The position numbers and the translations under genes are program-made. This document shows positions 24,105-33,354 of a stretch of DNA of 64,000 nucleotides, piece by piece. The notes under the pieces were generated by a model that worked only from the letters and a program-made list of their open reading frames with translations, was not told the origin of the DNA and searched no databases. How positions within the stretch are numbered: the first letter of the stretch is position 1; every line of letters begins with the position of its first letter. The stretch is from Lachnospiraceae bacterium (lineage in GTDB: Bacteria; Bacillota; Clostridia; Lachnospirales; Lachnospiraceae), in the NCBI GenBank assembly GCA_902363665.1, contig CABJAW010000009.1, positions 62,001 to 126,000 on the forward strand. The letters run 5' to 3'.

Positions 24105-25795
24105 AGCGGGTGAAAGACAGAATTGCCGGAAGTCTCTCGATTAAAATCTTTCTGCTCACGGCGGTACTTCTTATTTTAATTAGTCTTTTTACGTATTTTT
24201 GCATTGTAAAATTTCTTCCGGTGACGTATCAGAATGAACTGGAGGAGAATCTTCAGAAGGTATCGGAAGAACTGCGGGCGGAGCTGGAGCGGTACCAGAC
24301 GGTCGAAGAGGCACAGAATCTGCTGGAACTTTTTGCCGCGAACAATCAGGCAAGCGTGACGCTGCTGGATGCGGCTGGGACGATCGTGTTTCCGGCAGAA
24401 GAAGCCGGAACTGCGTATGAGATGTATGCGGATGAGGACGGTGTGATCGTGCAGAGCGTGTGGCATGGGACGGTGACTGATGAGGAAGATAGCTGCGAAG
24501 AAAATATGAGAGAAGAAAGCGGAAGTGAGGTGGCAACAGAGAGCTGGAACACGGAAAATAAAGCAAATAGTCTTGAAAGCCAGAGGAATACAGAAGCAGA
24601 TGAGATGGCGTCCGGTGAGAATGCTTCCATGGCAGATGAAATTTCAACAGCGGATAAAGTTTCAATAACGAATGAGGAAAGTGAAGATATGGAAGCAGTC
24701 ATGGGAGATACTCTCTGGGTGGAGGGCAGCGACGCGGAATTTTATGCCGGAAAAAAGTGGTACCACGTAACCATCGGCGGAAAAGAATACACGATGCTGG
24801 TCACGGGTACGATGCAGGCGGTTCGCCAGACGGTGCAGATATTAAAGGAAATGCTTCCTGCCATTTTGCTGCTGATTTTTGCGCTTGCGCTTTGCTGCGC
24901 CGTGATCGCCTCCTTTTATCTGGCGCATCCGGTGCTGGAACTGGCACGTGCATCCAGAAAGATGGCCGATCTGGAATTTGATGTGCGGTGTAAGGAGAAG
25001 CGAAAGGATGAGATTGGCGTTCTTGCGGGAAGTTTGAATGAGCTGTCTGGAAATCTGTCTGCAACGCTTGAAAAGCTGCAGGAGGCGAACCGGCAGCTTC
25101 GCACAGACATGGAACGGGAACGGGAGGAGGAGCGGAAGCGGACGGCCTTTTTTGCGGCGGCGTCGCATGAACTGAAGACGCCCGTCACAATCCTGAAGGG
25201 GCATATCGGAGGCATGCTTGGAAAAGTCGGGGCATACCGTGACCGCGACTTCTATTTGAAACGGTCTTTTGAGGTGACGGAGACGATGGAGAAAATGGTA
25301 AAGGAAATCCTGACGGTATCAAAAATGGAATCCGGCACCTGGGAGGTCAGGAAAGAGTCTGTGGATCTGCCGGAACTGGTGCGCTGTGAGGTGGCGGAAC
25401 TGGTAGAGTTGCTGGAAGAAAAAAAGATGCGGCTGCAAATTGATCTGCCGGAACATTTATTTCGAATGGCAGATCGCTCAATGATGGAAAAGGTATTCCG
25501 GAATCTGCTGGTGAATGCCCTGCGGTATTCGCCGGCGGGAGAAGAAATACGGATTTTTATGACCGGGCAGGGGGAACATGTACTATTTTATATAGAAAAT
25601 ACAGGTATAAAAATCCCGGAGGAATCGCTTCCGCACCTGTTTGAACCGTTCTACCGCGTGGAACACTCCAGAAACCGGGCGAGCGGAGGAAGCGGCCTGG
25701 GGCTGTATATTGTGAAAATGATTCTGGAGCAGCACGGCGGAAGCTGTGCGGCGGAGAATGGAAGGGATGGGGTGAGAGTGATGTGGAGGATGTGA
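24101..25795 (+). CDS. Sensor histidine kinase
   Basis: A 564-aa membrane kinase partnered with the regulator just upstream (GTG start inside a 4-nt overlap). Domains: first membrane helix about 12-36, an extracytoplasmic region about 37-245, second helix about 247-270, HAMP to about 325, the phospho-acceptor His in AASHELKTPV, and a HATPase domain with NLLVNALRYSP and GGSGLGLYIV. The outer region contains an unusual Glu/Ser/Asn-rich low-complexity stretch (about 130-205). The signal is unknown; the secreted protein gene at 26005 may be a partner or target. Confidence 0.92.
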   Translation: MKRVKDRIAGSLSIKIFLLTAVLLILISLFTYFCIVKFLPVTYQNELEENLQKVSEELRAELERYQTVEEAQNLLELFAANNQASVTLLDAAGTIVFPAEEAGTAYEMYADEDGVIVQSVWHGTVTDEEDSCEENMREESGSEVATESWNTENKANSLESQRNTEADEMASGENASMADEISTADKVSITNEESEDMEAVMGDTLWVEGSDAEFYAGKKWYHVTIGGKEYTMLVTGTMQAVRQTVQILKEMLPAILLLIFALALCCAVIASFYLAHPVLELARASRKMADLEFDVRCKEKRKDEIGVLAGSLNELSGNLSATLEKLQEANRQLRTDMEREREEERKRTAFFAAASHELKTPVTILKGHIGGMLGKVGAYRDRDFYLKRSFEVTETMEKMVKEILTVSKMESGTWEVRKESVDLPELVRCEVAELVELLEEKKMRLQIDLPEHLFRMADRSMMEKVFRNLLVNALRYSPAGEEIRIFMTGQGEHVLFYIENTGIKIPEESLPHLFEPFYRVEHSRNRASGGSGLGLYIVKMILEQHGGSCAAENGRDGVRVMWRM

Positions 25796-26004
25796 GAGGG
25801 GTTTCGCTCATCCCAAAATGGTAATCCCCCTTAGCAAATAAATTTGCTTTGGGTCGCTTTATTATTTTGTTGCTGTTCAGAACTGATTACACACAAATCA
25901 CATAGTTCCTCCCTGTGGACTCCATATTCAAATTTTATGATAGGGTCAGTTCCGATGGAACAGAGAAACGGTCGGAACAATATTGAATAAGGAGTGAGAT
26001 TTTT

Positions 26005-26721
26005 ATGAAGTTCAGAAAAGCAATGATGGCGCTGGCAATGAGCAGTACGATGGTGATGACAGTTCCTGGTGTTCTGGAGGCAAAGACGACATCGTTTGAT
26101 GATGGCGGTGTTACTTATTATAAGGTGGAGCAGGACGGAACGGTGAAATCGATTACGGAGGAGGATTACGAAGCGGCCCGGAAGGAGGCTGGCAGTCAGG
26201 AACAGGAGACGGAAATGGATGTATCAGATGAGAGCAGCTACAGCGGGATCATTTTTAACGGAGAGGCGGATGGCTCATGGTATATTTCAGAGGACGATGA
26301 TAGAGTAGTCATGAGCGGAGGCAAAGCTTCAGTAGGTGAGACGACAGAAGAGGATACGACGGTCATGACGCAGGGTGGCGAGAATGAAAGCGGAGCGGTT
26401 TATTTTCAGAGCGTTGAAAACAGCGCGGATGCATACGGTACGTACGGCACAAAAGAGGAAGCGAAACGGATCAAAGAATACGGGGAAGCCGGGATTACGC
26501 AGAACGACGATGGAAGCTGGATGTGGGAAGGTCAAAAAGTGCGCATCCTGCTTGATGACGACGGCAGTATTTACATGTCGAATGCAGATCAGAAAAAGGA
26601 AAACGGGGTGTATCTCTACGTGGAGCGCAATGAAAGCGGAGAGATCAAAAAGGTAAACGCCGTAGATGCAAAAGAGATCCTGGAAGAACTGGCGCTTTGC
26701 GACGCACAGAAGGATGAGTGA
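26005..26721 (+). CDS. Secreted acidic protein of unknown function
   Basis: A 238-aa protein with a probable signal peptide (MKFRKAMMALAMSSTMVMT, cleavage after VLEA). The mature part is acidic, lacks cysteine until near the end, and contains two similar segments, DGSWYISEDDDRV and DGSWMWEGQKVRILLDDDGS, hinting at an internal duplication. I do not recognise a family. GGAGTGAG precedes the start. It lies 209 bp behind the two-component genes and is closed by its own terminator. The spacer 25796-26004 holds a weak AGCAAAT/ATTTGCT hairpin at 25832. Confidence 0.75.
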   Translation: MKFRKAMMALAMSSTMVMTVPGVLEAKTTSFDDGGVTYYKVEQDGTVKSITEEDYEAARKEAGSQEQETEMDVSDESSYSGIIFNGEADGSWYISEDDDRVVMSGGKASVGETTEEDTTVMTQGGENESGAVYFQSVENSADAYGTYGTKEEAKRIKEYGEAGITQNDDGSWMWEGQKVRILLDDDGSIYMSNADQKKENGVYLYVERNESGEIKKVNAVDAKEILEELALCDAQKDE

Positions 26722-26750
26722 GAATGAAAAAAGGTGATCAGAAGGTGATC

Positions 26751-26779
26751 GGGGCTGCCGGTGTCGGCAGCCTCTTTTA
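26751..26779 (+). terminator. Terminator after the secreted protein gene
   Basis: GGCTGCCG (26753-26760), GTGT loop, CGGCAGCC (26765-26772), then TCTTTT. Confidence 0.82.
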
Positions 26780-26808
26780 ATAAAATAAAGTTTGTCAACA
26801 AAAAGTAC

Positions 26809-26837
26809 TTGACAGATACACACTTTTCAGTTAAGAT
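26809..26837 (+). promoter_or_regulatory. ylxM-ffh promoter
   Basis: TTGACA at 26809-26814 and TAAGAT at 26832-26837 with a 17-bp spacer, 17 bp ahead of the ylxM start codon. Confidence 0.8.
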
Positions 26838-26854
26838 ACCAGAGGTGATGCGAA

Positions 26855-27199
26855 ATGGAAGAGTTTTTACAGCAGACGCTGCTCTATGATTTTTACGGAG
26901 AGCTGCTCACGGAGCATCAGCGGAAGGTATATGAAGAGGTTGTGCTGAACGATCTTTCTTATTCGGAAGCTGCCGAGATGTTCGGAGTCAGCCGTCAGGG
27001 CGTGCATGAGCTGGTGAAGCGGTGCAACAAAATCCTGAGTGAATATGAGTCGAAGCTGCATCTGGTAGAGCGGTTCGTCCAGATCCGCGAGACAGTAAAG
27101 CAGATCCAGAAGATGGCATCACAGATTGATTTCATCGATAAGGAAACACTTGCATCGGGCGTAAGAGAACTTTCAGGAAAGATTTTAGAGGAGTTATAG
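26855..27199 (+). CDS. ylxM: YlxM/p13-like helix-turn-helix protein
   Basis: A 114-aa protein of the UPF0122 family. It has a sigma-70 region 4-like helix-turn-helix (LSYSEAAEMFGVSRQGVHE). YlxM is nearly always encoded directly before ffh and, in streptococci, modulates SRP GTPase activity. Here ffh begins 1 nt after its stop, so the two are surely co-transcribed. Confidence 0.93.
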   Translation: MEEFLQQTLLYDFYGELLTEHQRKVYEEVVLNDLSYSEAAEMFGVSRQGVHELVKRCNKILSEYESKLHLVERFVQIRETVKQIQKMASQIDFIDKETLASGVRELSGKILEEL

Positions 27200-27200
27200 A

Positions 27201-28550
27201 ATGGCATTTGAAAGCTTGTCAGAAAAACTTCAAAATGTGTTTAAAAATCTTCGCGGTAAGGGAAGACTGACAGAGGCGGACGTAAAGACGGCGCTGAAGG
27301 AAGTCAAGATGGCGCTTCTCGAGGCAGATGTCAGCTTCAAGGTGGTCAAGCAGTTTGTTAAATCCGTGCAGGAGAAGGCGATCGGACAGGACGTGATGAA
27401 CGGACTGAATCCGGGCCAGATGGTGATCAAGATCGTAAATGACGAGCTGATCGCTCTGATGGGGTCGGAGACGACGGAGATTGCGCTTCGTCCGGCGAGT
27501 GAGGTGACGGTCGTGATGATGGCCGGACTTCAGGGAGCCGGTAAGACGACAACGACAGCCAAGCTCGCAGCAAAGTTCAAGTCGAAGGGACGCAGACCGC
27601 TGCTGGCAGCCTGTGACGTATATCGTCCTGCTGCGATCAAACAGCTGCAGGTCAACGGAGAAAAGGTTGGCGTTGAGGTGTTTACTCTCGGCGACAAGGA
27701 AAGCCCGGTGACGATTGCGAAGCGTGCGGTCGAGTATGCGAAGGCAAACGGTTTCAATCTCGTCTTTCTTGATACGGCGGGACGGCTTCATGTGGACGAA
27801 TCCATGATGCGGGAGCTGCAGGACATCAAGGAAGCAGTTGCAATCGATCAGACAGTGCTGGTAGTTGATGCGATGACCGGACAGGATGCGGTAAATGTGG
27901 CATCCATGTTCCAGGAGAAGATCGGAATTGACGGTGTCATCCTGACAAAGCTGGACGGTGATACGAGAGGCGGTGCGGCGCTTTCTATTAAGGCGACCTG
28001 CGGAAAACCGATTCTTTACGCAGGTATGGGCGAAAAGCTTTCGGATCTGGAACAGTTTTATCCGGATCGTATGGCTTCAAGAATCCTCGGCATGGGTGAT
28101 GTACTTTCCCTGATCGAGCGTGCACAGGATACGATTGATGAGACGAAAGCGAAAGAGATGGAGCAGAAGCTGCGCAAGGCACAGTTCGGATTTGATGATT
28201 ACCTTGAGAGTATGAATCAGATGAAGAATATGGGCGGCATCTCAAAGATTCTCAGCATGATGCCTGGTGTCGGCGGAGCACAGCTCAAGCAGCTGGAGGA
28301 TGCAGTCGACGAAAAACAGATGGCGCGGATCGAAGCGATTATTCTTTCCATGACTCCGAAGGAGCGGGCAAATCCGGATCTTTTAAATCCATCGCGCAAG
28401 CGCAGGATTGCAGATGGAGCCGGCGTAGATATCGGAGAAGTCAACAAGCTGGTGAAGCAGTTTGAACAGAGCAGAAAGATGATGAAACAGTATTCTGGAA
28501 TGCTCGGTGGAAAATCAGGTAAAAGAGGCAAGTTTAAACTTCCCTTTTAA
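27201..28550 (+). CDS. ffh: Signal recognition particle protein Ffh
   Basis: A 449-aa SRP GTPase binding signal sequences and 4.5S RNA. N and G domains carry GLQGAGKTTTTAK, DTAGRLHVDE and TKLDGDTRGG. The C-terminal M domain is methionine-rich (MNQMKNMGGISKILSMMPG) with the RNA-binding segment SRKRRIADGAG. Complete and of normal length. The 4.5S RNA gene is not seen in this window. Confidence 0.98.
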   Translation: MAFESLSEKLQNVFKNLRGKGRLTEADVKTALKEVKMALLEADVSFKVVKQFVKSVQEKAIGQDVMNGLNPGQMVIKIVNDELIALMGSETTEIALRPASEVTVVMMAGLQGAGKTTTTAKLAAKFKSKGRRPLLAACDVYRPAAIKQLQVNGEKVGVEVFTLGDKESPVTIAKRAVEYAKANGFNLVFLDTAGRLHVDESMMRELQDIKEAVAIDQTVLVVDAMTGQDAVNVASMFQEKIGIDGVILTKLDGDTRGGAALSIKATCGKPILYAGMGEKLSDLEQFYPDRMASRILGMGDVLSLIERAQDTIDETKAKEMEQKLRKAQFGFDDYLESMNQMKNMGGISKILSMMPGVGGAQLKQLEDAVDEKQMARIEAIILSMTPKERANPDLLNPSRKRRIADGAGVDIGEVNKLVKQFEQSRKMMKQYSGMLGGKSGKRGKFKLPF

Positions 28551-28643
28551 CAAATAAATGTAAGGCCGATCAGCCGGGATGGCTTCGGAGCATAGACTTC
28601 GTGAAAATACCGGCTGTGGATTAAAATAAGGAGGTGAAATGAA

Positions 28644-28889
28644 ATGGCAGTAAAGATCAGATTAAGAAGAATGGGACAGAAAAAGGCTCCTTTCTATAGA
28701 ATCGTTGTAGCTGATTCCAGATCCCCGAGAGATGGAAGATGTATCGAGGAGATCGGTACCTACAATCCGAACACCGATCCGAGCGAGTTCAAGATCAATG
28801 AGGAGCTTGCAAAGAAGTGGCTTGCAAACGGTGCTCAGCCGACAGAGGTAGTAGGAAAGCTCTTCAAGGCAGCTGGCATCGAAAAATAA
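28644..28889 (+). CDS. rpsP: 30S ribosomal protein S16
   Basis: An 81-aa ribosomal protein starting [19 protein letters not shown]. It follows AGGAGGTG. The 93-bp spacer after ffh includes CAGCCGG and CCGGCTG arms (about 28570-28617), which may form a leader hairpin. It heads the standard rpsP-khpA-rimM-trmD-rplS ribosome-assembly unit. Confidence 0.97.
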   Translation: MAVKIRLRRMGQKKAPFYRIVVADSRSPRDGRCIEEIGTYNPNTDPSEFKINEELAKKWLANGAQPTEVVGKLFKAAGIEK

Positions 28890-28908
28890 TTGATTAGAGG
28901 TGAGCAGA

Positions 28909-29139
28909 ATGAAAGAACTGGTAGAAGTAATTGCAAAATCTCTGGTCGATAATCCGGATGAAGTGGAAGTCACGGAAAAAGAAAGTGGCAAAGCACTTGT
29001 TCTGGAGCTGAAGGTAGCCCCGTCTGATATGGGCAAGGTTATCGGTAAGCAGGGAAGAATTGCAAAAGCGATTCGTTCCGTTGTAAAAGCCGCAGCTTCG
29101 AAAGAAGACAGAAAAGTAATTGTGGATATTTTACAGTAA
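28909..29139 (+). CDS. khpA: KH-domain RNA-binding protein KhpA
   Basis: A 76-aa single KH-domain protein (YlqC) that in streptococci pairs with KhpB to regulate division genes through RNA. The KH motif DMGKVIGKQGRIAKAIR contains the GxxG loop (GKQG). I chose ATG 28909, preceded by AGAGGTGA; a GTG lies at 28900. Location between rpsP and rimM is standard. Confidence 0.92.
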   Translation: MKELVEVIAKSLVDNPDEVEVTEKESGKALVLELKVAPSDMGKVIGKQGRIAKAIRSVVKAAASKEDRKVIVDILQ

Positions 29140-29246
29140 ATTCGAGTCTGTCCCGAAAGCAGGATCTGCTTTTGAGGCAGATTCTTTTGCGTCAGGGAAA
29201 AACAAGTCCGAAAGGATTCAGATAGAAGAGCAAAGAAGGAGACAAG

Positions 29247-29756
29247 ATGAACGATATTCTGCAGGTGGGGGCAGTTACCTCCACGCACGGTCTGGTCGGA
29301 GAGGTAAAGGTTTTTCCGACCACGGATGATGTGAAGCGTTTTAAAAAACTGAAGCATGTGCTGCTCGATACCGGGAAGGAACTCCTTCCGCTTGAGATCG
29401 TGCAGGTGAAATTTTTTAAGCAGATGGTTATTCTGAAATTTAAAGGGTACGACAAAATCGAGGATGTCATGGGCTTTAAGGGAAAGAACCTGTTTGTGAC
29501 AAGAGAGAATGCGGTAAAACTGAAAAAAAATGAGTATTTTATTGCGGACCTGATCGGCATGAAAGTGTACACCGAGGACGAAGCATATCTCGGCGTTTTA
29601 AATGATGTGCTTGCGACAGGAGCGAATGACGTCTACGAGGTACGGATGGAAAATGGAAAGGATGTCCTGATCCCTGCGATCCGCCAATGCATTTTGGATG
29701 TGGATGTGGAAAACGGTGTTATGAAAGTACATCTGCTGGAGGGACTGCTGGAATGA
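29247..29756 (+). CDS. rimM: Ribosome maturation factor RimM
   Basis: A 169-aa 16S rRNA processing factor binding S19. The N-terminal part has GAVTSTHGLVGEVKV; the C-terminal PRC-barrel includes NDVYEVRMENGKDVLIPA. Its stop overlaps the trmD start (ATGA), indicating translational coupling. Confidence 0.95.
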   Translation: MNDILQVGAVTSTHGLVGEVKVFPTTDDVKRFKKLKHVLLDTGKELLPLEIVQVKFFKQMVILKFKGYDKIEDVMGFKGKNLFVTRENAVKLKKNEYFIADLIGMKVYTEDEAYLGVLNDVLATGANDVYEVRMENGKDVLIPAIRQCILDVDVENGVMKVHLLEGLLE

Positions 29757-30565
29757 ACTACTATGTAATGACACTGTTTCCGGAAATGATCGAGCAGGGC
29801 ATGAACACGAGTATTATCGGGCGGGCGATGGCGAAAGGACTGCTGACGCTGACGACGCTCAATATCCGGGAATATTCGGTGCGCGGCGACGGGCGGATTG
29901 ATGATTATCCGTACGGAGGCGGAGCCGGAATGGTGATGCAGGCGGAGCCGGTCTGCCGGACATACGAATCACTCTCGGAGCAGCTGGGCTATCGTCCGCG
30001 ACTTATTTACCTGACCCCGCAGGGCAGGGTATTCAATCAGCAGATGGCGAAGGAATTTGCACAGGAAAAGGATCTCGTCTTTCTATGTGGCCATTATGAG
30101 GGCATTGATGAGCGTGTGCTGGAAGAGATCGCGACGGACTTCGTCTCGATCGGCGATTACGTGCTGACCGGCGGAGAACTGCCGTCGATGGTAATGATGG
30201 ATTCCATTTCGCGTATGGTACCTGGCGTTCTTTCCAATCAGGAATCAGGTGAAACGGAAAGCTTTGCCGGAAATCTGCTGGAGTATCCGCAGTACAGCCG
30301 CCCGGAAGTCTGGAGAGGAAAGGCGGTGCCGCCGGTGCTCCTTTCCGGCCACCATGGAAATGTAGACCGGTGGCGGCGCGATCAGTCGCTCTACCGGACA
30401 CTGAAAAGCCGACCGGATCTGATGGAGGATGTCGTGCTGGATAAGAAAGATCGGAAATTTCTGCAGATGGTGACGGATCAGCCTGAAATGGAAGGGGAAT
30501 ATCCGATTACGGAAGAAGAAGCACGTTTTTTAAGAAAACTTCTTGCAATCCGAAAAAAAACATGA
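29753..30565 (+). CDS. trmD: tRNA (guanine-N1-)-methyltransferase
   Basis: A 270-aa SPOUT-family enzyme methylating G37 of tRNAs reading CNN and related codons, which prevents frameshifting. The knot motifs LCGHYEGIDERV and IGDYVLTGGELP are present, as is the N-terminal MTLFPEMI. The start at 29753 overlaps the rimM stop by 4 nt. Confidence 0.97.
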   Translation: MNYYVMTLFPEMIEQGMNTSIIGRAMAKGLLTLTTLNIREYSVRGDGRIDDYPYGGGAGMVMQAEPVCRTYESLSEQLGYRPRLIYLTPQGRVFNQQMAKEFAQEKDLVFLCGHYEGIDERVLEEIATDFVSIGDYVLTGGELPSMVMMDSISRMVPGVLSNQESGETESFAGNLLEYPQYSRPEVWRGKAVPPVLLSGHHGNVDRWRRDQSLYRTLKSRPDLMEDVVLDKKDRKFLQMVTDQPEMEGEYPITEEEARFLRKLLAIRKKT

Positions 30566-30571
30566 TAAAAT
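30543..30571 (+). promoter_or_regulatory. Possible internal promoter for rplS
   Basis: TTGCAA at 30543-30548, 17-bp spacer, TAAAAT at 30566-30571, spanning the end of trmD and about 80 bp ahead of rplS. Confidence 0.45.
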
Positions 30572-30649
30572 GAAATGCGTTGTGAAAAAGAGATGGTCCT
30601 CTGTTACAAATAATGTATTAAGAACATCCGAATATGAAGGAGGAACACA

Positions 30650-30997
30650 ATGAACGATATTATTAAGAGCATCGAAGCTGAGCAGCTCAAAGCAGAAGTA
30701 CCGCAGTTTTCCGTAGGAGATACCGTTAAGGTTTACGGTAAGATCAAAGAGGGAAACCGTGAAAGAATCCAGGTATTCGAGGGCGTTGTAGTAAAGAAGC
30801 AGGGCGGAAGCGTAAGAGCTACCTTCACTGTTCGCAAGAACTCCAACGGCATCGGCGTTGAGAAGACATGGCCGCTTCATTCTCCGTCTGTTGAGAAAGT
30901 AGAAGTTATCAGATACGGTAAAGTAAGACGTGCAAAACTGAACTACTTAAAGGGACGTGTAGGAAAGAGCGCAAGAGTAAAAGAACTGGTGAAATAA
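30650..30997 (+). CDS. rplS: 50S ribosomal protein L19
   Basis: A 115-aa ribosomal protein at the 30S-50S interface. Typical segments are [29 protein letters not shown] and [18 protein letters not shown]. Good GGAGG before the start. A hairpin terminator follows. Confidence 0.97.
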   Translation: MNDIIKSIEAEQLKAEVPQFSVGDTVKVYGKIKEGNRERIQVFEGVVVKKQGGSVRATFTVRKNSNGIGVEKTWPLHSPSVEKVEVIRYGKVRRAKLNYLKGRVGKSARVKELVK

Positions 30998-31007
30998 GAA
31001 ATCCGAT

Positions 31008-31044
31008 CAGGGACAAATACATCTTATGTATCTTGTCCCTGTTT
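31008..31044 (+). terminator. Terminator after rplS
   Basis: CAGGGACAAATACAT (31008-31022) pairs with ATGTATCTTGTCCCTG (31026-31041), then TTT and GC. The T-run is short. Confidence 0.65.
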
Positions 31045-31079
31045 GCGTATGAGGACCTTTTCGGTCGGAAAGGAGCCGG

Positions 31080-31622
31080 ATGAAAAAGAAAAGCGTGATC
31101 AAAACGATTCTGCTGTGGACCTTTGAAATTCTGGTCGTGATCCTGTTTGCGTACGTACTGGTCTATTTTTTCGGACAGTCGCGCACGAATATCGGACAGT
31201 CGATGGATGTGACACTCTCCGGCGGAGATACCGTATTACTGAACGTTCTCTCGTATCGGGTCAGCGCACCGAAGCGAGGGGATGTGATTGCCTTTAAGCC
31301 AAACGGAAGCACGACGAGCCATTCGAGTATCAAACGGGTGATCGCCCTGCCGGGCGAGACGGTTCAGATTAAAGATGGAATGATCTATATCAATGGGGAA
31401 CTGTATCTGGAGCAGAAGGATTATCCGGTCATTACAAATCCGGGGCTTGCTTCCGAAGAACTGAAGCTTGGAGACAAGGAATATTTTGTGCTTGGCGACA
31501 ATCGCAACAACAGCGTGGACAGCCGTTTTGCAGATGTGGGCATGGTGAAAAGCTCTGATATCGAGGGAAAAGTCTGGTTTGTGCTTTCTCCGTCGGAACA
31601 CAGGGGATTTTTGAACGGCTGA
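31080..31622 (+). CDS. lepB: Signal peptidase I (first of three)
   Basis: A 180-aa membrane-anchored leader peptidase with one N-terminal helix (about 8-30). The catalytic Ser is in NIGQSMDVTL, where Asp-Val replaces the usual x-Pro, and the Lys is in SIKRVIALPGE. The GDNRNNSVDSR box is intact. It follows the rplS terminator and is separated by rbgA from two more lepB genes. The changed box B may mean altered substrate choice (inference). Confidence 0.93.
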   Translation: MKKKSVIKTILLWTFEILVVILFAYVLVYFFGQSRTNIGQSMDVTLSGGDTVLLNVLSYRVSAPKRGDVIAFKPNGSTTSHSSIKRVIALPGETVQIKDGMIYINGELYLEQKDYPVITNPGLASEELKLGDKEYFVLGDNRNNSVDSRFADVGMVKSSDIEGKVWFVLSPSEHRGFLNG

Positions 31623-31718
31623 CGTAGTCTTCACAAACGCCGGATTGCCGGGACAGGTGTACCTGAAATGTCCGCATCACCCAAAAACGAGATACGTGGA
31701 AAATAATGGAGGAAAAAC

Positions 31719-32567
31719 ATGAATTATCAGTGGTATCCGGGCCATATGACGAAGGCAAAACGGATGATGCAGGAAGATATCAAGCTGATCGACCTGGTCA
31801 TCGAGATTATTGATGCGCGAGTGCCGCTTTCCAGCCGCAATCCTGATATTGATGAGCTTGGGAAAAACAAGGCTCGCCTGATTATTTTAAACAAATCCGA
31901 CCTTGCGGATGAAAAGAAGAATGACGCCTGGGCTGCCTGGTTTCAGGGAAAAGGCTGTTTTACCGCAAAAGTGAACGCAAGAAGCGGCGCCGGAATGAAA
32001 AAAATCCAGGATACGATCCAGGAGGCCTGCAAAGAGAAGATTGAGCGTGACCGTAAACGGGGGATTATGAACCGCCCGGTGCGCGCGATGGTGGTCGGCA
32101 TTCCGAACGCAGGAAAATCTACCTTTATTAATACACTGGCCGGAAAGGCCTGTGCAAAGACCGGGAATAAGCCGGGTGTTACAAAGGGCAAGCAGTGGAT
32201 CCGGCTGAATAAAAATATTGAGCTGCTTGATACGCCTGGAATTTTGTGGCCGAAATTCGAAGATCAGCTGGTCGGACTGAAACTTGCAGTAGTCGGATCG
32301 ATCAAGGATGAGCTGCTGCAGTCAGAGGAACTTGCGATGTGGCTGATCGCATATCTGCGAAAGGAGTATGCGGGTCTTCTGACAGAGCGCTACCAGATCG
32401 AGGAAGATGGAACGGATCTTGAGATACTGGAGCGGATCGCACAGTCAAGAGGCTGCAGGCTGAAAGGAAATCTGCCGGATTATCCGAAGACGGCAGCACT
32501 GATTGTCGAGGATTTCCGCAGCGGAAGACTGGGGCGGATCACACTGGAAAGGCCGGAGGGTGTTTAG
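31719..32567 (+). CDS. rbgA: Ribosome biogenesis GTPase RbgA (YlqF)
   Basis: A 282-aa circularly permuted GTPase for late 50S assembly. The motif order is G4 (NKSDL), G1 (GIPNAGKSTFIN), G3 (DTPGILWP), the hallmark of the permuted family. N-terminus YQWYPGHMTKAKR is typical. It sits in the same place as in Bacillus, between rplS/lepB and rnhB. Confidence 0.95.
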   Translation: MNYQWYPGHMTKAKRMMQEDIKLIDLVIEIIDARVPLSSRNPDIDELGKNKARLIILNKSDLADEKKNDAWAAWFQGKGCFTAKVNARSGAGMKKIQDTIQEACKEKIERDRKRGIMNRPVRAMVVGIPNAGKSTFINTLAGKACAKTGNKPGVTKGKQWIRLNKNIELLDTPGILWPKFEDQLVGLKLAVVGSIKDELLQSEELAMWLIAYLRKEYAGLLTERYQIEEDGTDLEILERIAQSRGCRLKGNLPDYPKTAALIVEDFRSGRLGRITLERPEGV

Positions 32568-32573
32568 ATTTAT

Positions 32574-32602
32574 TTGACATCTGCGACCGGCAGGGTTACA
32601 AT
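32574..32602 (+). promoter_or_regulatory. Promoter of the second lepB gene
   Basis: TTGACA at 32574-32579 and TACAAT at 32597-32602 with a 17-bp spacer, about 40 bp ahead of the start codon at 32645. Confidence 0.75.
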
Positions 32603-32644
32603 ACATGACAGGTGATAAAACAAAAGACAGAAAGTGGTGAAAGA

Positions 32645-33232
32645 ATGAATCAGGAAAAACAAAATGCTTCTGTAAAAGACAGCCAGGATGGCGAGAAGAA
32701 TATGAAAAAAGAAATCTTAAGCTGGGTATTTTATATTCTTTTTGTAGTGGCACTGACGTATGTGATCATTACATTTGTCGGACAGCGTACGCGTGTGGAC
32801 GGAAGATCCATGATGAACACCTTAAGCGATGGCGACAATCTGATCGTTGAAAAGCTTTCTTACCGGTTCGGAGACCCGGAGCGGTTTGATATTATTGTAT
32901 TCCGCCCATATGAAAATGAAAAAGAATACTACATCAAACGAATCATCGGACTGCCGGGTGAGACGGTTCAGATCGATGAAAACGGAAAAATTTACATCAA
33001 CGGAGAAGTGCTGGAGGAGAATTACGGTGCGGAGACGATCCGCAGTGCCGGAAGAGCTTCGGAGCCGATCACACTTGGTGAGAATGAGTATTTTGTAATG
33101 GGCGACAACCGAAACAACAGTAAGGACAGCCGCTCGGAGGATGTCGGAAATGTCAGCCGTTCGCAGATCATAGGCCGCGCATGGGTACGGATCTGGCCGC
33201 TGTCAAAGATTGGTGTGCTGAAGCATCAATAA
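32645..33232 (+). CDS. lepB: Signal peptidase I (second of three)
   Basis: A 195-aa leader peptidase. A hydrophilic N-terminal tail is followed by one membrane helix (about 24-44). Catalytic Ser in VDGRSMMNTL, Lys in YYIKRIIGLPGE, and box GDNRNNSKDSR. It is closer to the third copy than to the first: both share LSDGDNLIV. Start at 32645 chosen for the GTGGTGAAAG site. Confidence 0.93.
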   Translation: MNQEKQNASVKDSQDGEKNMKKEILSWVFYILFVVALTYVIITFVGQRTRVDGRSMMNTLSDGDNLIVEKLSYRFGDPERFDIIVFRPYENEKEYYIKRIIGLPGETVQIDENGKIYINGEVLEENYGAETIRSAGRASEPITLGENEYFVMGDNRNNSKDSRSEDVGNVSRSQIIGRAWVRIWPLSKIGVLKHQ

Positions 33233-33248
33233 AGGGAAAAGAAGCAGC

Positions 33249-33288
33249 AAAGCGGATTGTGAGTGTCAGCTTTACATCTATTTTGCTG
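33249..33288. repeat. GGATT palindrome repeat overlapping a terminator-like hairpin
   Basis: AAAGCGGATTGTGAGTGTC then AGCTTTACAT follows the repeat family. Just outside, CAGCAAA (33245) and TTTTGCTG (33281-33288) with a following T-run could end lepB transcription, so repeat and terminator are merged. Confidence 0.45.
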
Positions 33289-33354
33289 TTTTTGGTAAAA
33301 AAAGACAGGTTTCACCGGAGGCGGTGAGCAGAAAAACCGAAGGCGGTGAAATTT

